Positions 19,362-33,141 of a DNA stretch of 64,000 nt are shown in pieces. Positions within the stretch are counted from its first letter, which is position 1. Every line of letters begins with the position of its first letter. Origin of the DNA: Trematomus loennbergii (Eukaryota; Chordata; Actinopteri; Perciformes; Nototheniidae); contig JAAOOA010001674.1 in assembly GCA_012861695.1 (NCBI GenBank), positions 39,408 through 103,407 of the forward strand, written 5' to 3'. The notes under the pieces were generated by a model that saw only the letters and a list, made by a program, of their open reading frames with translations, was not told the DNA's origin and made no database searches. The position numbers were made by a program, and so were the translations under genes.

Positions 19362-20768
19362 TAATGAATACCCACAGCACCTTCATTGGTTTTCTGTTAT
19401 TCTCTCTGTAGTGGTCTGCTTTATAACCTGAAGTTAGCAAGTCTGGAATGATCTTCAAAAATTCTAGATAAAATATTTGGATCTTTAGCAGCCACTCTGT
19501 TAGTTTTCTCTCTTAGCTGATTTGGTGGTGGGACAACTTTAATCAAACACTAAATATAGGTTAAAAGAAATCCCTATTATAAGTGTGCACATTGAAACAT
19601 TAAAAACTTAGAAAAGTGTATATTCATTGAGTAAATGTTTGCTATATAAACTGTTTCTATTAATAAAGCTACACATTTAAAGCATTAAACCGCAATTTTG
19701 TTTAATTTGTAATGAGATAAAATCATCACATAGACTTAATTGTAATTAAAATGCTAAACTTAACTTACTTCAAATGTAACTTGTTCCTCTGTCAACTTCA
19801 TATTATACCAATTTGACACTGCAGTGTAATTTGGAATAAACTGAAAGATGTTTATTAATTGAGGCTATCATAACATTTTTGACAATTTCATTTTTCATTT
19901 CCATCTTTATTTCGAACAGATTAAAAAAAACAAATAAAACAAAAACAAATGTGAAGAACAGAATACCGTATTGTTAGAATACAGTATTTATCAATATTCA
20001 TAATAATATTTATATATTCAACAACAAATAGTCATAATAAATCATATGTGTCTGAAAGGGAGCAGGAGGAAGCAAATGCTTATTAATTCCCACCCCTTAC
20101 TTACTGCTGATCAATGATTATCCTTTAAATCATTTCTGCAAGTTATTCCTACTTACATATTTACATTTATACATACATTTACAATAATTTCTCATCTTCA
20201 ATCACCTTTCTTCATTCTCAAGTGTTTTCTGTAGGCTACATCCTTTTAAACTGAATTATATTTGAGCTAGGTTTACTGCTGCCTTTGGTAGGATCAAAGA
20301 CCAAATCAAAGATACATATTTTCCTTCTATCTGTAGTGCCATTATTTTGGAGTGAGTTGACAAATGTTAGAGACAGAAGAAAAACATGAACATTTGATTT
20401 TGAACTGTGCCTGTAAAAACCCGAAAAAGGGGTACAACAGTTAGCCTAAATCTTTATCCCAAACTTTAAAAACCTGAAATAAATACAATAAATTATTACA
20501 GCTCTTAACTTCTTCCAAGGTACAAATTAAACAAAGGAGTTAAATCCGACTAATAGTTGAGCTTTAGGAAAGCAGTTTTTATTTATCTTTTCACAGATCT
20601 AGGCGATAGCTTTTTCCCTCTGTCACATTCTTTATGCTAAGCTAGCCTGCTGCTCACTAATGCTTTATATGTGTCGAAACATGCATAGGTGGTATCGATC
20701 TTGTTATCTATCACTCTCAGCAAGTAAGAGAATAAGTACACTTTTGAGCTTTAAAGTACACACTTTGG

Positions 20769-21263
20769 CAGAGGTGGAAGAAGTACTTAGATCTTGTACT
20801 TGAGTAAAAGTACCAGAGTGTAGGAATAATACACAAGTAAAAGTCCTGCATTCAAAATGTTACTCAAGTTAAAGTACAAAAGTATTAGCATAACAAATAT
20901 GAAAGTACTTATTATGCAGATTGGTCCATTTCAAAATGATATATATTATATGTTTTGATTATACTTATTGATGCATCAATGTGTTTATCAAAGCTGGCAA
21001 AGCAGGGTAGCTTGTGAATTTACTCCAGGTGAAACTAAAGTCTTATTAAGTGTGTTTATATTTCACATTATTAATCAAAATCTTTAAAGCAATTAAAGGA
21101 CATAATACATGTAGTGGAGTAAAAGTACACTATTTACCTCTGAATTGTGGAGTAGAAGTACAAAGTAGCATAACATTGAAATAGTCAAGTAAAGTACAAG
21201 TACCTCAAAATTGTACTTAAATACAGTAGTTAAGTTAATCTACTTAGTTACATTATCCCACTG
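20769..21263. repeat. AGTAC-rich dispersed element, unit 2
   Basis: 495 bp, same ends as in unit 1. Confidence 0.6.
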
Positions 21264-23438
21264 GCGATTGGTATATTTTAATATAAATTCTAAAAGAAAT
21301 TGAGCAAGTCCATTTCATTGAAGTTGACAGACAGGTGGGGTAAAATGTGTTAACCAGCGAAAGCATATTGAGTGAAAACTATAAGAAGTGGTAATGGTGT
21401 CATTGTAAGCTTATCATGATAGCAGCATGCCATCTAAAGAGTTATTTCTTGTGAAGAAGCAAGCTTTTTTCCCTTTACGGCTTCGTCAGCAGTTACAGAC
21501 TATTTAACTAAAACCTCAGTCAAGCTCTATGTACAGCACACAATGAAAGACTTACTTCCACAATTCTTCATATTCTTGCTGCTGGGGTCAGACTGAGTGT
21601 GTGCATTGTCAGCTGTCACATAGGTCTGAGTTCATGTGGTTAACAAGTAAGACACAAAAGCTCTTCAATAGTCTACATGAGAGAAGGTGTTTATGGGGGA
21701 GAAGTTCCAGCAGTGACAATATGGCATTATTTTTAGGGAAATTAGAGAATTTGTCTGAATGTGACCATTTCTGTCTCTGGATTTGCGTCCAAACAGCTCA
21801 TAGAAGAACAGCCAGTGTCATATGATCCTGCTGGCCTTTTGTGTAGATAGCTCATGACAAATAGGAGCATAAACAAAAGTGTTGCCTTTATATTTGTGTT
21901 CGGTGAATTTGAATGAGGCAAGTTGCAAAGGCAATTAGTTGAGGATACAGTTTTAATGACTAATGCTGAAATATAGAAGTGTCTAGCCAGCCTTTCCTTA
22001 TCTCTAATGCAAAAAGAAGATGGCTAATACAAAACAATGATTGTTTTGACAAAGGTAAATAAGGTAATAAACAAAGACACCTTTGGCCAGCTACTCTCTT
22101 ATCATATTCTTGTTATCAGTTTATTTGTTATGATTCATCAGATGATAGGAAAAACGCTTTTTATTTTCTGGTAAATTAAAGTGGCATTTCCGTCTTTGTG
22201 TGTGTTACGACCGGCTCGCAGGCCACAACAGAAGAGAGGGAGACGCACGGCACGTGGATTTCCGTTAAGCAACGGCACATTTATTTATGCAACTCAAAAG
22301 GCGACACCGCCGTGGGGTTCTGCCAACAATGGCTGCGTTTCACTTCGGTTAAATGGATTCCTTGCGTCCCTCACTTGCGTCGTTTCCCTGCGACTAGTCC
22401 CTCCCACCAGGGAAGCATGGAGAGACGCAAGGAAACCACGAGAAGCAGGGAAATGAGTTTTAAGAGCAATGGGACGTCCTTTCCCCCGGAGCGTCACGTG
22501 AAGCGACGTCCGTTTGTGATGACGCCGCACAGCTGATCGTCTGACAGCAGCCAGCTCTGTCCCCGTTATTTTCACAAACACCCCCGCCTCTGTTAGTACA
22601 CATTTACTGACACAAACATTTGTATCATCTGTTGTAGACCCAAATAAATAAAATCAAATAAGAACTAATTCTCAAAAAAGATAAACGCCATTCTTAAAAT
22701 GTATAAACGAATATTAGTTTGATTAATATTGATTAGAGTGCACAATATAAATAAAAGAATTGAGAGAAGAAAAAGAGATATGTTATCTATCAAAACCCAG
22801 TTAGATTAACATTCATTGGATTGCACACTTAGTTTGTTTGTGTGGATATGTAGCAAATTAACATGTTAAATAGCACTGAATGACTGACTGAATGGAAATG
22901 ACAATAAATGAAAATGTAAAACGAAAAAACGATCACGAAAATGTTTCCAATAAATGAATGAAATGATTTTTGTCCACTTTGTTGTTCAGATATATCACAT
23001 ATTTGTAACTGAATGATGCATTCATTGAAACAAAACACTGTATGAACTGAGGAGTGAGTCCCGTGAGTTTCATGTGTTTTCTTCACTCCGCTGGGAAACT
23101 GCTCTCATGTCAAGAAGCATCAGATCATTGCATGCGCTGCATCGTCCAATCAGTGAGCGATACACAGTAAGGGGGCGGGGCGAGTATCTGAGGATTTCAT
23201 CGAAGGATGGTCTGGTGGTTCCTCGATTATAGCTCCTCCATTATCGCTCCTCGCTCCTCCCTCGGTCCTCCGGCAAAAAGAAGGCCATTGGGACGCTACT
23301 CAAGATGGCGCAGACAAATCAACTTCCGGTGAGACCGAGACCGAGGAGCGAGGAAATGAAAAATAAGAGAAGTGAAACGCAGCTCCTGTTTATAGTGCGG
23401 AAGGACCCAGGCTGGGCGAAAAATGGAATGCAGCCAGG

Positions 23439-24658
23439 CAGGGGCGGACTGGGACTAGAATTCAGCCCTGGAAACTGACCCAGTCCGGCCACATGAAATG
23501 TGAACGGGGGGGCATCAGAAAAAAAAATACAGTACTATTAGTTATTAGAAATCAGCTGTTTATTAGGCTGCATTCATGCAGTTCAAGGGATAATTGTCAT
23601 CCACTTCTTGCTCTTGCCCTGCACTTGTATGTGCCAGTTGAGCTGGTTCTTCCACCATCTCAACTCTCTGTCCCTCATCATGAACGCAGGAGGCTGGCTG
23701 TATATCTGAACTCGCGCCCTCATCATTCTCTTCATTATCTTGCACTTGTTCTGCTGATGATAGTGCTTGTAGCAGCGCAGCTGCCAAAAAGGTCTGTCAA
23801 TTTGCGACATTTATATGCTTCACCTGCGAGTGACTTCACCTTTTTTTCTCTTGCCTTCTCAGCCCCACCTTTTTCTTTTCGTTTTCTCTGATTTTTATCC
23901 ATGTTTTTTCATTCTCCCTGTCTGCCGCGGTCTACCCTGCTGAAAAAAACAGCGTCGACCAACTTAGCTGGTCAGGCTGGTCAACCAACCTGACCAACTG
24001 AGTTGACCAGACTGGCTGGTTTAGAGGGGTTTTGGACACTTTAGCTGGCCAGGATGGCTGGTTTAGCTGGTGCACCAGCTGAACCAGCTAAACCAGCTAA
24101 ACCAGCCATCCTGGCCAGCTAAAAAAAACAGCATCCATCTATCACCAGTTTATGTTTAATAAATAATAGTATTAAACATACCATGCTGGAAGCTTAGCAG
24201 GATTCCAGGTGACCAGCATACATTGTTTAAATACTGGTATGATTATTTAAACTAGAGAACATAAATATATACAAAGATTCATTGTGTCATGTATTCTGGT
24301 ATCTACAAAAATAAAGACATTGTATAGTGTTCATAACAGTATTTTATAAATAGCAATAAATAGTAGTTAATATAATAAAATACACAGTAACAATACAAAT
24401 AACAACCAACCTGCAAATCAACCTCAAAATAAATATTTCTAAAACAGGTGGATTTGATTTAAAATAAAAGTAATAAATAGAATTCAATATTTAAATGGTA
24501 ACTAAAACAGTAACACTATGAGAAAAAGGCCGTCAGCGCAACTTAAATGATGACGTTAAACAATTGTTTTAAAGGGCCGGCCGGCCGGCCGTCAACGGCC
24601 CTTGAGGACCGGCCGTTCTGTGGTTCTCCAGATTCTACAGATGGCCAGTCCGCCCCTG
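23439..24658 (-). mobile_element. hAT-family DNA transposon remnant, unit 3
   Basis: 1220 bp, duplication at 23431-23438 and 24659-24666. It carries the type C 3-nt loss near 23930 and a private shortening near 24433. Confidence 0.85.
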
Positions 24659-24767
24659 CAGCCAGGTATGTGAGCTTACTAAAACTTGTGCAAGAGCAAG
24701 AACATTTCCTCTTCGGGATGGTATATAAAGCATTGTTGATTTAGTACAGGTCCACCAAGACTCAAAT

Positions 24768-27727
24768 ATGAAGACTTTGGTTGCTGCATTGGCTCTTTGC
24801 CTCCTCTACCTGCCTGTGTACCAGGCACTCAACCCTTATCTTTGGACAAACATTGACAACAAAATTGAAGAGATGGAGGCCAGACTGACAAAGACTGAAA
24901 AAGAGTTGATGGATCACAAGCAGATGACCGGTAAGAAAAGACAAACCTATTTTTTAGACGATTCATGATCGCATTTATCTTTCAACACAGTAGTTGGTAT
25001 TTCGTATAATGCATTACCCTTATGCTGCAGAAAATCTTGTAATGTTGAAGTATACGCAAGCAGGTGGTTTTGTTGACAATGATGTCTCTTTTTCAAGAAA
25101 CACATGAGAACAAAAAACTATCTTCTCACTTCTGCACTAAAATGTTACAAGACAAAATCTAAAACTACAGTGTAGAAGTGCGTTGTTACAAGTAAAAGTC
25201 CTGCATTCAAATTCAAATAAGTAAAAGTGTAAATTAATTAGCATCAAAATATACTTATAGAATTAATTTAGGAGGATAACCTATTTCATAATATTGTATC
25301 TATATATTTATATAAAACTTTATATATGGCTTGTTAACTTAATTTACCCCTCGGAAAATGGGTTGTGTCATTCACGATGTGACTGAAGGAAAATTATAAA
25401 AGTATCAGCTTTATAAAAAATTAAATAACAAAAAGTAATAGGAATACATTTGGCAGAATAGCCAGTTTCAGAGAAATCTATATTATGTTGTTGGATTATA
25501 ATTATTGAGGCATTCATGTGTTCATCACTTTAATGTTGTAGCTGTTTAAGGTAGAGTAATTTTGAATAAATACTGCTGGGAAGCTTAATGTATTATAAAA
25601 CATCATCATTGATTAGTTGATTGATATTTTATATCAATCATCTTAATCTGCAAAGTAACGAAAAGTGTCAAATAACCAGGCAAAGGAAAAAAGTTAAATA
25701 TTTAACTCAGAAATTAAGCATAAAGTTGCATAAAATAGGAAGTACCTCAACATTGTACTAAGTAAATGTGATCTTCTACCAGTGTAAATAACATCAGACA
25801 CAATCAATATATAATCGACGCACCAATGTTTACAATCCGAAATCCAAAACATATATTGATTTCACACTAGGAACTATTCATGATTTATTGTTTTATGTCT
25901 CAATTATAAAAACACTTGTTCACAGGATTTAACAGGAGGTTGGTTTATGTAAGCACAGATCTGCAGTTTAAAGAATCCTGAAATGCTTTATTAAAGGCTG
26001 CTTGAATGGAAGCATATTGATAGGACTGTACAGCTTTTATTTTCCTCAGTTGTACTTGCCTGCCTTCTGGAGGACAGAGAGGAGACAGCATCAGTATCCA
26101 AGGAAACATTTCAGTTTGATATCAGCATTAAGGCCTGATCAGCGTAAAGTCTTATTAAGTTAGTCATTTCTTTCACCTAGAATACAAATACCCAGCCTTA
26201 TAGAAATAATCACAAAGTGGATGCACACATATTGAATTCATTGGCCTAAGTGTATCTAGCTAAATGGAGATAATACAGTGGATGAATGTGGGGGGACTGA
26301 GAGCACCTCTGTGTGTCTGCTGTGTCCGCAGTGTACAGTGTGAGAGGCAGAGCATTTAGTCTATTTCAGTATCTGGATATGTGAGATCTTTTCTTCACTC
26401 TTCCCTCACACCATAGAGAGCCTGAAGACCAAACTGAAAGACACTGAGAAACAAGTAGAGGATCTGAGGGCAGATCAAGGTAAGAATATAAAGTAAATGG
26501 ACACTATGTTTTCATTTATTTTAGGTAGGCCTATGGCTTGCATTGTTTTCAACTTGATGACACTTTTTAAACAAAAATGTTTTTATGTAACCTTTCAAGG
26601 TCAGCATGTGGCATTTGGAGCAACTTTAGGCCCCATTGGAGATGTTGGACCTTTCAACGCTGACATCACACTGACCTACAAGAAGGTCTTCACAAACACC
26701 GGCGCATACAACCCTGGAACAGGTAAACTGAGCAACATGATGTGTGTTAAAGGTCCCCTATTATACTCTTTTCCAATAACATATTATAGGTCTCAGATAT
26801 ATACAAAACATGTCTCTGAAGTGTTTGGCTCGAAATACCAAACAGATCATTGTAGCATCCCATAATCCAGTTTCAGCCCTGTTTAAGAAGTGATGATTCT
26901 GGGTCTGTTACTTTAGATGAAAATAAGGAGCCACTCCCCACGCCCCTCTGAGAGATATTTGGTTTAATAAAACACAATGGTGCACTAGGAGGACATTCAG
27001 CTATGGCGCAGTGGGCTAGTGCGTTGATTCTCAGATCAGGGGAGTTGGGAACACCATTTAGCGAAACAGTGCATGAGAAGCGAAACGGTTGCTTAAGAAT
27101 GTTTTCACAAGCAACACTCCAATGGCTGATAGCTCCAGTACCGCACGAAACATGTTTTCGATGTACAGAGTGAAAATGGAACGCACACGCTATTGTTTGT
27201 TTAGATCACGCAGTCTGTTCTTCTTCTCTGTCTTCCGGTTGTTGCCTCTTTTGAATGACGAATACACACTACCGCCGCCTGCTGGTAAGGAGAGTTATTG
27301 CCACTCACGCATGCAGTTCGTACGTGCTCGGCGGAAGTCTTTGCGGTGTGTTCCAGTGAGACACATGGCCAAGACGCAGGAGAACACGGCGATGCAACAG
27401 TCGGCGTCGGCGAGTTCTCTGGTGACTGCTTGGTGTGTCAGGGCCTTAAGGCTCAATGCACAACAGATTAACAGTAACTTTCTCTCTTTTTCATCCCCAG
27501 GTATTTTCACTGCTCCTGTCAAAGGAGTCTATTACTTCAGCTTCTCTGGTCATACTTTTTCATCTAAACCAATGGGGCTGGGCCTGATGAAGAATGGAGA
27601 GCAGATGGTTATTGTGTACAACCATGCAGCTGGAAACCGCCATGAGACGGCAACCAACGGCTTGACTCTGCAGCTTGAAGTGGGAGACCAGGTGTACATG
27701 AAACTCTGGAAGAACACCTGGGTTTGA
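24768..27727 (+). CDS. C1q-domain protein, copy 3 (C-terminally truncated)
   Basis: Exons 24768-24930, 26417-26479, 26600-26722 and 27501-27727. The coding sequence matches copy 2, including the missing TT that creates TGA after W-V at residue 191. The bases just after the stop differ again (GATAAGAATACCCACTGC), so each damaged copy has its own version of this site. The 5' flank, TATA box, signal peptide and coil are unchanged. It shares the C-terminal loss with copies 2 and 5, so the TT deletion may predate their separation. Confidence 0.75.
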
Positions 27728-29132
27728 TAAGAATACCCACTGCACCTTCATTGGTTTTCTGTTATTCTCTCTGTAGTGGTCTGCTTTATAACCTGAAGTT
27801 AGCAAGTCTGGAATGATCTTCAAAAATTCTAGATAAAATATTTGGATCTTTAGCAGCCACTCTGTTAGTTTTCTCTCTTAGCTGATTTGGTGGTGGGACA
27901 ACTTTAATCAAACACTAAATATAGGTTAAAAGAAATCCCTATTATAAGTGTGCACATTGAAACATTAAAAACTTAGAAAAGTGTATATTCATTGAGTAAA
28001 TGTTTGCTATATAAACTGTTTCTATTAATAAAGCTACACATTTAAAGCATTAAACCGCAATTTTGTTTAATTTGTAATGAGATAAAATCATCACATAGAC
28101 TTAATTGTAATTAAAATGCTAAACTTAACTTACTTCAAATGTAACTTGTTCCTCTGTCAACTTCATATTATACCAATTTGACACTGCAGTGTAATTTGGA
28201 ATAAACTGAAAGATGTTTATTAATTGAGGCTATCATAACATTTTTGACAATTTCATTTTTCATTTCCATCTTTATTTCGAACAGATTAAAAAAAAAAATA
28301 AAACAAAAACAAATGTGAAGAACAGAATACCGTATTGTTAGAATACAGTATTTATCAATATTCATAATAATATTTATATATTCAACAACAAATAGTCATA
28401 ATAAATCATATGTGTCTGAAAGGGAGCAGGAGGAAGCAAATGCTTATTAATTCCCACCCCTTACTTACTGCTGATCAATGATTATCCTTTAAATCATTTC
28501 TGCAAGTTATTCCTACTTACATATTTACATTTATACATACATTTACAATAATTTCTCATCTTCAATCACCTTTCTTCATTCTCAAGTGTTTTCTGTAGGC
28601 TACATCCTTTTAAACTGAATTATATTTGAGCTAGGTTTACTGCTGCCTTTGGTAGGATCAAAGACCAAATCAAAGATACATATTTTCCTTCTATCTGTAG
28701 TGCCATTATTTTGGAGTGAGTTGACAAATGTTAGAGACAGAAGAAAAACATGAACATTTGATTTTGAACTGTGCCTGTAAAAACCCGAAAAAGGGGTACA
28801 ACAGTTAGCCTAAATCTTTATCCCAAACTTTAAAAACCTGAAATAAATACAATAAATTATTACAGCTCTTAACTTCTTCCAAGGTACAAATTAAACAAAG
28901 GAGTTAAATCCGACTAATAGTTGAGCTTTAGGAAAGCAGTTTTTATTTATCTTTTCACAGATCTAGGCGATAGCTTTTTCCCTCTGTCACATTCTTTATG
29001 CTAAGCTAGCCTGCTGCTCACTAATGCTTTATATGTGTCGAAACATGCATAGGTGGTATCGATCTTGTTATCTATCACTCTCAGCAAGTAAGAGAATAAG
29101 TACACTTTTGAGCTTTAAAGTACACACTTTGG

Positions 29133-29627
29133 CAGAGGTGGAAGAAGTACTTAGATCTTGTACTTGAGTAAAAGTACCAGAGTGTAGGAATAATACACAA
29201 GTAAAAGTCCTGCATTCAAAATGTTACTCAAGTTAAAGTACAAAAGTATTAGCATAACAAATATGAAAGTACTTATTATGCAGATTGGTCCATTTCAAAA
29301 TGATATATATTATATGTTTTGATTATACTTATTGATGCATCAATGTGTTTATCAAAGCTGGCAAAGCAGGGTAGCTTGTGAATTTACTCCAGGTGAAACT
29401 AAAGTCTTATTAAGTGTGTTTATATTTCACATTATTAATCAAAATCTTTAAAGCAATTAAAGGACATAATACATGTAGTGGAGTAAAAGTACACTATTTA
29501 CCTCTGAATTGTGGAGTAGAAGTACAAAGTAGCATAACATTGAAATAGTCAAGTAAAGTACAAGTACCTCAAAATTGTACTTAAATACAGTAGTTAAGTT
29601 AATCTACTTAGTTACATTATCCCACTG
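29133..29627. repeat. AGTAC-rich dispersed element, unit 3
   Basis: 495 bp, same ends as in unit 1. Confidence 0.6.
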
Positions 29628-31806
29628 GCGATTGGTATATTTTAATATAAATTCTAAAAGAAATTGAGCAAGTCCATTTCATTGAAGTTGACAGACAGGT
29701 GGGGTAAAATGTGTTAACCAGCGAAAGCATATTGAGTGAAAACTATAAGAAGTGGTAATGGTGTCATTGTAAGCTTATCATGATAGCAGCATGCCATCTA
29801 AAGAGTTATTTCTTGTGAAGAAGCAAGCTTTTTTCCCTTTACGGCTTCGTCAGCAGTTACAGACTATTTAACTAAAACCTCAGTCAAGCTCTATGTACAG
29901 CACACAATGAAAGACTTACTTCCACAATTCTTCATATTCTTGCTGCTGGGGTCAGACTGAGTGTGTGCATTGTCAGCTGTCACATAGGTCTGAGTTCATG
30001 TGGTTAACAAGTAAGACACAAAAGCTCTTCAATAGTCTACATGAGAGAAGGTGTTTATGGGGGAGAAGTTCCAGCAGTGACAATATGGCATTATTTTTAG
30101 GGAAATTAGAGAATTTGTCTGAATGTGACCATTTCTGTCTCTGGATTTGCGTCCAAACAGCTCATAGAAGAACAGCCAGTGTCATATGATCCTGCTGGCC
30201 TTTTGTGTAGATAGCTCATGACAAATAGGAGCATAAACAAAAGTGTTGCCTTTATATTTGTGTTCGGTGAATTTGAATGAGGCAAGTTGCAAAGGCAATT
30301 AGTTGAGGATACAGTTTTAATGACTAATGCTGAAATATAGAAGTGTCTAGCCAGCCTTTCCTTATCTCTAATGCAAAAAGAAGATGGCTAATACAAAACA
30401 ATGATTGTTTTGACAAAGGTAAATAAGGTAATAAACAAAGACACCTTTGGCCAGCTACTCTCTTATCATATTCTTGTTATCAGTTTATTTGTTATGATTC
30501 ATCAGATGATAGGAAAAACGCTTTTTATTTTCTGGTAAATTAAAGTGGCATTTCCGTCTTTGTGTGTGTTACGACCGGCTCGCAGGCCACAACAGAAGAG
30601 AGGGAGACGCACGGCACGTGGATTTCCGTTAAGCAACGGCACATTTATTTATGCAACTCAAAAGGCGACACCGCCGTGGGGTTCTGCCAACAATGGCTGC
30701 GTTTCACTTCGGTTAAATGGATTCCTTGCGTCCCTCACTTGCGTCGTTTCCCTGCGACTAGTCCCTCCCACCAGGGAAGCATGGAGAGACGCAAGGAAAC
30801 CACGAGAAGCAGGGAAATGAGTTTTAAGAGCAATGGGACGTCCTTTCCCCCGGAGCGTCACGTGAAGCGACGTCCGTTTGTGATGACGCCGCACAGCTGA
30901 TCGTCTGACAGCAGCCAGCTCTGTCCCCGTTATTTTCACAAACACCCCCGCCTCTGTTAGTACACATTTACTGACACAAACATTTGTATCATCTGTTGTA
31001 GACCCAAATAAATAAAATCAAATAAGAACTAATTCTCAAAAAAGATAAACGCCATTCTTAAAATGTATAAACGAATATTAGTTTGATTAATATTGATTAG
31101 AGTGCACAATATAAATAAAAGAATTGAGAGAAGAAAAAGAGATATGTTATCTATCAAAACCCAGTTAGATTAACATTCATTGGATTGCACACTTAGTTTG
31201 TTTGTGTGGATATGTAGCAAATTAACATGTTAAATAGCACTGAATGACTGACTGAATGGAAATGACAATAAATGAAAATGTAAAACGAAAAAAGCGATCA
31301 CGAAAATGTTTCCAATAAATGAATGAAATGATTTTTGTCCACTTTGTTGTTCAGATATATCACATATTTGTAACTGAATGATGCATTCATTGAAACAAAA
31401 CACTGTATGAACTGAGGAGTGAGTCCCGTGAGTTTCATGTGTTTTCTTCACTCCGCTGGGAAACTGCTCTCATGTCAAGAAGCATCAGATCATTGCATGC
31501 GCTGCATCGTCCAATCAGTGAGCGATACACAGTAAGGGGGCGGGGCGAGTATCTGAGGATTTCATCGAAGGATGGTCTGGTGGTTCCTCGATTATAGCTC
31601 CTCCATTATCGCTCCTCGCTCCTCGATCCTCGGTCCTCCGGCAAAAAGAAGGCCATTGGGACGCTACTCAAGATGGCCCAGACAAATCAACTTCCGGTGA
31701 GACCGAGACCGAGGAGCGAGGAAATGAAAAATAAGAGAAGTGAAACGCAGCTCCTGTTTATAGTGCGGAAGGACCCAGGCTGGGCGAAAAATGGAATGCA
31801 GCCAGG

Positions 31807-33032
31807 CAGGGGCGGACTGGGACTAGAATTCAGCCCTGGAAACTGACCCAGTCCGGCCACATGAAATGTGAACGGGGGGGCATCAGAAAAAAAAATACAG
31901 TACTATTAGTTATTAGAAATCAGCTGTTTATTAGGCTGCATTCATGCAGTTCAAGGGATAATTGTCATCCACTTCTTGCTCTTGCCCTGCACTTGTATGT
32001 GCCAGTTGAGCTGGTTCTTCCACCATCTCAACTCTCTGTCCCTCATCATGAACGCAGGAGGCTGGCTGTATATCTGAACTCGCGCCCTCATCATTCTCTT
32101 CATTATCTTGCACTTGTTCTGATGATAGTGCTTGTAGCAGCGCAGCTGCCAAAAAGGTCTGTCAATTTGCGACATTTATATGCTTCACCTGCGAGTGACT
32201 TCACCTTTTTTTCTCTTGCCTTCTCAGCCCCACCTTTTTCTTTTCGTTTTCTCTGATTTTTATCCATGTTTTTTCATTCTCCCTGTCTGCCGCGGCGTCT
32301 ACCCTGCTGAAAAAAACAGCGTCGACCAACTTAGCTGGTCAGGCTGGTCAACCAACCTGACCAACTGAGTTGACCAGACTGGCTGGTTTAGAGGGGTTTT
32401 GGACACTTTAGCTGGCCAGGATGGCTGGTTTAGCTGGTGCACCAGCTGAACCAGCTAAACCAGCTAAACCAGCCATCCTGGCCAGCTAAAAAAACAGCAT
32501 CCATCTATCACCAGTTTATGTTTAATAAATAATAGTATTAAACATACCATGCTGGAAGCTTAGCAGGATTCCAGGTGACCAGCATACATTGTTTAAATAC
32601 TGGTATGATTATTTAAACTAGAGAACATAAATATATTACAAAGATTCATTGTGTCATGTATTCTGGTATCTACAAAAATAAAGACATTGTATAGTGTTCA
32701 TAACAGTATTTTATAAATAGCAATAAATAGTAGTTAATATAATAAAATACACAGTAACAATACAAATAACAACCAACCTGCAAATCAACCTCAAAATAAA
32801 CATATTATCTAAAACAGGTGGATTTGATTTAAAATAAAAGTAATAAATAGAATTCAATATTTAAATGGTAACTAAAACAGTAACACTATGAGAAAAAGGC
32901 CGTCAGCGCAACTTAAATGATGACGTTAAACAATTGTTTTAAAGGGCCGGCCGGCCGGCCGGCCGTCAACGGCCCTTGAGGACCGGCCGTTCTGTGGTTC
33001 TCCAGATTCTACAGATGGCCAGTCCGCCCCTG
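31807..33032 (-). mobile_element. hAT-family DNA transposon remnant, unit 4
   Basis: 1226 bp, duplication at 31799-31806 and 33033-33040. It has five GGCC copies as in unit 1, and a 3-nt loss near 32120 in the transposase remnant. Confidence 0.85.
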
Positions 33033-33141
33033 CAGCCAGGTATGTGAGCTTACTAAAACTTGTGCAAGAGCAAGAACATTTCCTCTTCGGGATGGTATAT
33101 AAAGCATTGTTGATTTAGTACAGGTCCACCAAGACTCAAAT

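Larger units (their letters stand above)
13624..21997 (+). repeat. Tandem array unit 2 (type B)
   Basis: Direct repeat of unit 1 without the retrotransposon, 8374 bp. It restarts with the same sequence seen at position 1. The empty target GACAATGATG lies near 16710. Four GGCC copies stand near 16209, against five in unit 1. Contents parallel unit 1: LTR-like block from about 13823, hAT element 15067-16292, C1q-like gene 16402-19361, 3' flank, AGTAC-rich element 20769-21263, and a featureless segment to the end. Confidence 0.95.
21998..30361 (+). repeat. Tandem array unit 3 (type C)
   Basis: Direct repeat, 8364 bp, no retrotransposon. It is marked by a 3-nt loss (CCGCGGTCTACC in place of CCGCGGCGTCTACC) near 23930 that is shared only with unit 6. 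It also has private deletions: CCTCCCTCGG near 23257, and a shortened AT-rich tract near 24433. Contents follow the same order: hAT element 23439-24658, C1q-like gene 24768-27727, AGTAC-rich element 29133-29627. Confidence 0.95.
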
